Origin: RBG-16-64-43 sp964353865
Lineage (GTDB): Bacteria > Chloroflexota > Anaerolineae > Anaerolineales > RBG-16-64-43
Assembly: GCA_964353865.1 (NCBI GenBank)
Contig: CAYGXJ010000035.1
Location: 5,057 to 69,056, forward strand
Length of the DNA stretch: 64,000 bases
Direction of reading: 5' to 3'
The notes beneath the pieces were generated by a model. It ran no database searches and had not been told where the DNA came from. It was given only the letters and a program-made list of their open reading frames with translations. The position numbers and the translations under genes are program-made. This document shows, one piece after another, positions 62,809-64,000 of this stretch. Numbering within the stretch: position 1 is the stretch's first letter; every line of letters begins with the position of its first letter.

Positions 62809-64000
62809 TCATCCCGCCGACTCGACGCGCGGGGAGAAATCGGACTGCCAGTCAAAGACGGGGGCGACTGTGCCTGGCCACACGCCGCGGTATTCACCCT
62901 TGACCGAATCGCCCATGCCGCGATCGTGGACGCGGAAGTTGAGCAGCTTGACTCGCGGGACGAAGAAGCGTCGCGGGAAGAGCGTGCGGACGGCGATCTC
63001 GAGAGCGTAGGTGCCCTCCGCCATGAAATCACCCGGGATGCGGCAGCGCGCGGTGTAGGTGCCCACGGCGCGCGAACGCCCGGCAAACAGCCCGTCGTGG
63101 GTGGGCGCGGCCGCAAAGACGCACACCCCGTGTTCGTTGTAGATGCGGAACATCGGCACGACGTTCGGCGCCTCGTGCAAAACCCAGAATTGGATTTCGA
63201 CCTCGATCGGCTCACGCACGTCGAACTCGGCCTGCGGGGCGCCACGTGATGAGCGCAGGCGTAACGCCTTCAGGCGCACCCCCTCTTCGCCCGGGGCGTC
63301 GGCCGGATGCGGCCACTCGACCTCGGCGATGGTCTCCTGCACCGTCTGATCGAGGTTGAGGTAGCGCGCGACAATCGGCTGCGCCTGCCCGTCCGCCACG
63401 ATGTGCCCTTCATCGAGCAGGATCGCGCGCTCGCACAGGCGCAGGATGGCCGGCATGTTGTGCGAGACAAACAACACCGTGCGCCCCTCGCGCCCAACGG
63501 TTTCCATCTTGCCCAGACATTTCTGCTGAAAACGGATGTCACCGACGGCCAGGACCTCATCCACCAACAGGATCTCGGGGTCGAGATGCGCCGCCACGGC
63601 AAACGCCAGGCGCAAATACATGCCGCTCGAGTAGTGCTTGACCGGCGTGTCGATGAAGCGCTCCACTTCCGAGAAATCAACGATGGCGTCGAAGCGTTTG
63701 AGGATTTCTTCGCGGCGCATGCCCAGAATAGCGCCGTTGAGGAAGATGTTTTCGCGCCCGGTCAGCTCGGGGTGGAAGCCGGTACCCACCTCGAGCAGCG
63801 AGCCCACGCGGCCGGCCACGCGCACTCGCCCGGCACTCGGTTCGGTAATCTTGGAAAGTATCTTGAGCAGGGTGCTCTTGCCCGCGCCGTTGCGCCCGAT
63901 CAGCCCGAGCACCTCGCCTTGGTGGACCTCGAACCAGACGTCGCGCAGCGCCCAGATTTCGTTCTCGCCAGGCGCGCCGCGCAATTGCCTGCGTATCGCG
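62809..64000 (-). CDS. Wzt-type ABC polysaccharide-export ATPase (copy 2, cut by window edge)
   Basis: The frame is open to the right edge, so the N-terminus is missing; by comparison with copy 1 some 55 residues lie outside. The ATPase part has 'IGRNGAGKSTLLK', 'HYSSGMYLRLAFA' and 'ILLVDEVLAVGD', nearly identical to copy 1. The C-domain ('VEIQFWVLHEAPNVVPMFRIYNEHGVCVFA' and 'LNFRVHDRGMGDSVKGEYRGVWPG') differs much more, so the two may recognise different glycan ends. A TTG at 63984 gives an apparent start but the frame continues through it. Confidence 0.9.
   Translation of the reverse strand, partial: AIRRQLRGAPGENEIWALRDVWFEVHQGEVLGLIGRNGAGKSTLLKILSKITEPSAGRVRVAGRVGSLLEVGTGFHPELTGRENIFLNGAILGMRREEILKRFDAIVDFSEVERFIDTPVKHYSSGMYLRLAFAVAAHLDPEILLVDEVLAVGDIRFQQKCLGKMETVGREGRTVLFVSHNMPAILRLCERAILLDEGHIVADGQAQPIVARYLNLDQTVQETIAEVEWPHPADAPGEEGVRLKALRLRSSRGAPQAEFDVREPIEVEIQFWVLHEAPNVVPMFRIYNEHGVCVFAAAPTHDGLFAGRSRAVGTYTARCRIPGDFMAEGTYALEIAVRTLFPRRFFVPRVKLLNFRVHDRGMGDSVKGEYRGVWPGTVAPVFDWQSDFSPRVESAG

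Overview
This window reads as a chromosomal segment of a high-GC member of the Chloroflexota, most likely Anaerolineae-like. That is an inference from gene content, not from a marker gene. The clues are a NurA/HerA pair, a Gram-positive-style RNA-decay set (RNase Y, RNase J and RNase Z, with no RNase E), membrane-anchored TPR proteins with Pro/Thr linkers, a MoxR-DUF58-DUF4129 operon, and uniformly GC-rich codon use. I found no rRNA, no convincing tRNA and no CRISPR array. The long plus-strand open frames opposite the right half are GC-driven shadows.

Layout. 1-5 kb: a nitroreductase, a small lipoprotein, a PPOX-fold protein, a decayed drug-efflux ABC transporter (frameshifted permease and an ATPase reduced to its C-terminal part and fused to an unrelated N-terminus), then hutI. 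5-8.7 kb: a minus-strand moxR-DUF58-DUF4129 operon. 8.7-15.5 kb: a plus-strand DNA-repair-like block (nurA, SDR, HAD phosphatase, HAS-barrel-like protein, herA, single-domain response regulator, unknown protein). 15.5-19.1 kb: recA-recX-rny on the minus strand, with a palindrome over the recA -10 box. 19.1-19.8 kb: an intergenic stretch with hairpins and an inverted repeat. 19.8-22.8 kb: the copper operon csoR-copZ-copA with promoter, operator-like palindrome and terminator. 22.85-24.4 kb: a decayed IS1202/ISNCY-type insertion sequence. 24.5-31.9 kb: an FmdB-type zinc ribbon, RNase Z, three TPR proteins, RNase J and a cold-shock protein.

From about 33.4 kb to the right edge, almost everything is one minus-strand polysaccharide gene cluster, transcribed from the right edge leftwards and tightly packed with many ATGA-type overlaps. 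It holds two Wzt-type export ATPases (one cut by the window edge), about a dozen glycosyltransferases, three large polytopic membrane proteins of polymerase/GT-C type, two methyltransferases, a polysaccharide deacetylase, a Gfo/Idh/MocA oxidoreductase, an NAD-dependent sugar epimerase, and a FlaA1/CapD-type membrane nucleotide-sugar dehydratase. Together they would make nucleotide sugars, assemble and trim a glycan, and export it through an ABC (Wzm/Wzt-like) route. No Wzm permease gene is in the window. The wzt plus adjacent glycosyltransferase unit is duplicated about 3.8 kb apart, and four glycosyltransferases form a local paralogue family, so the cluster appears to have grown by duplication.
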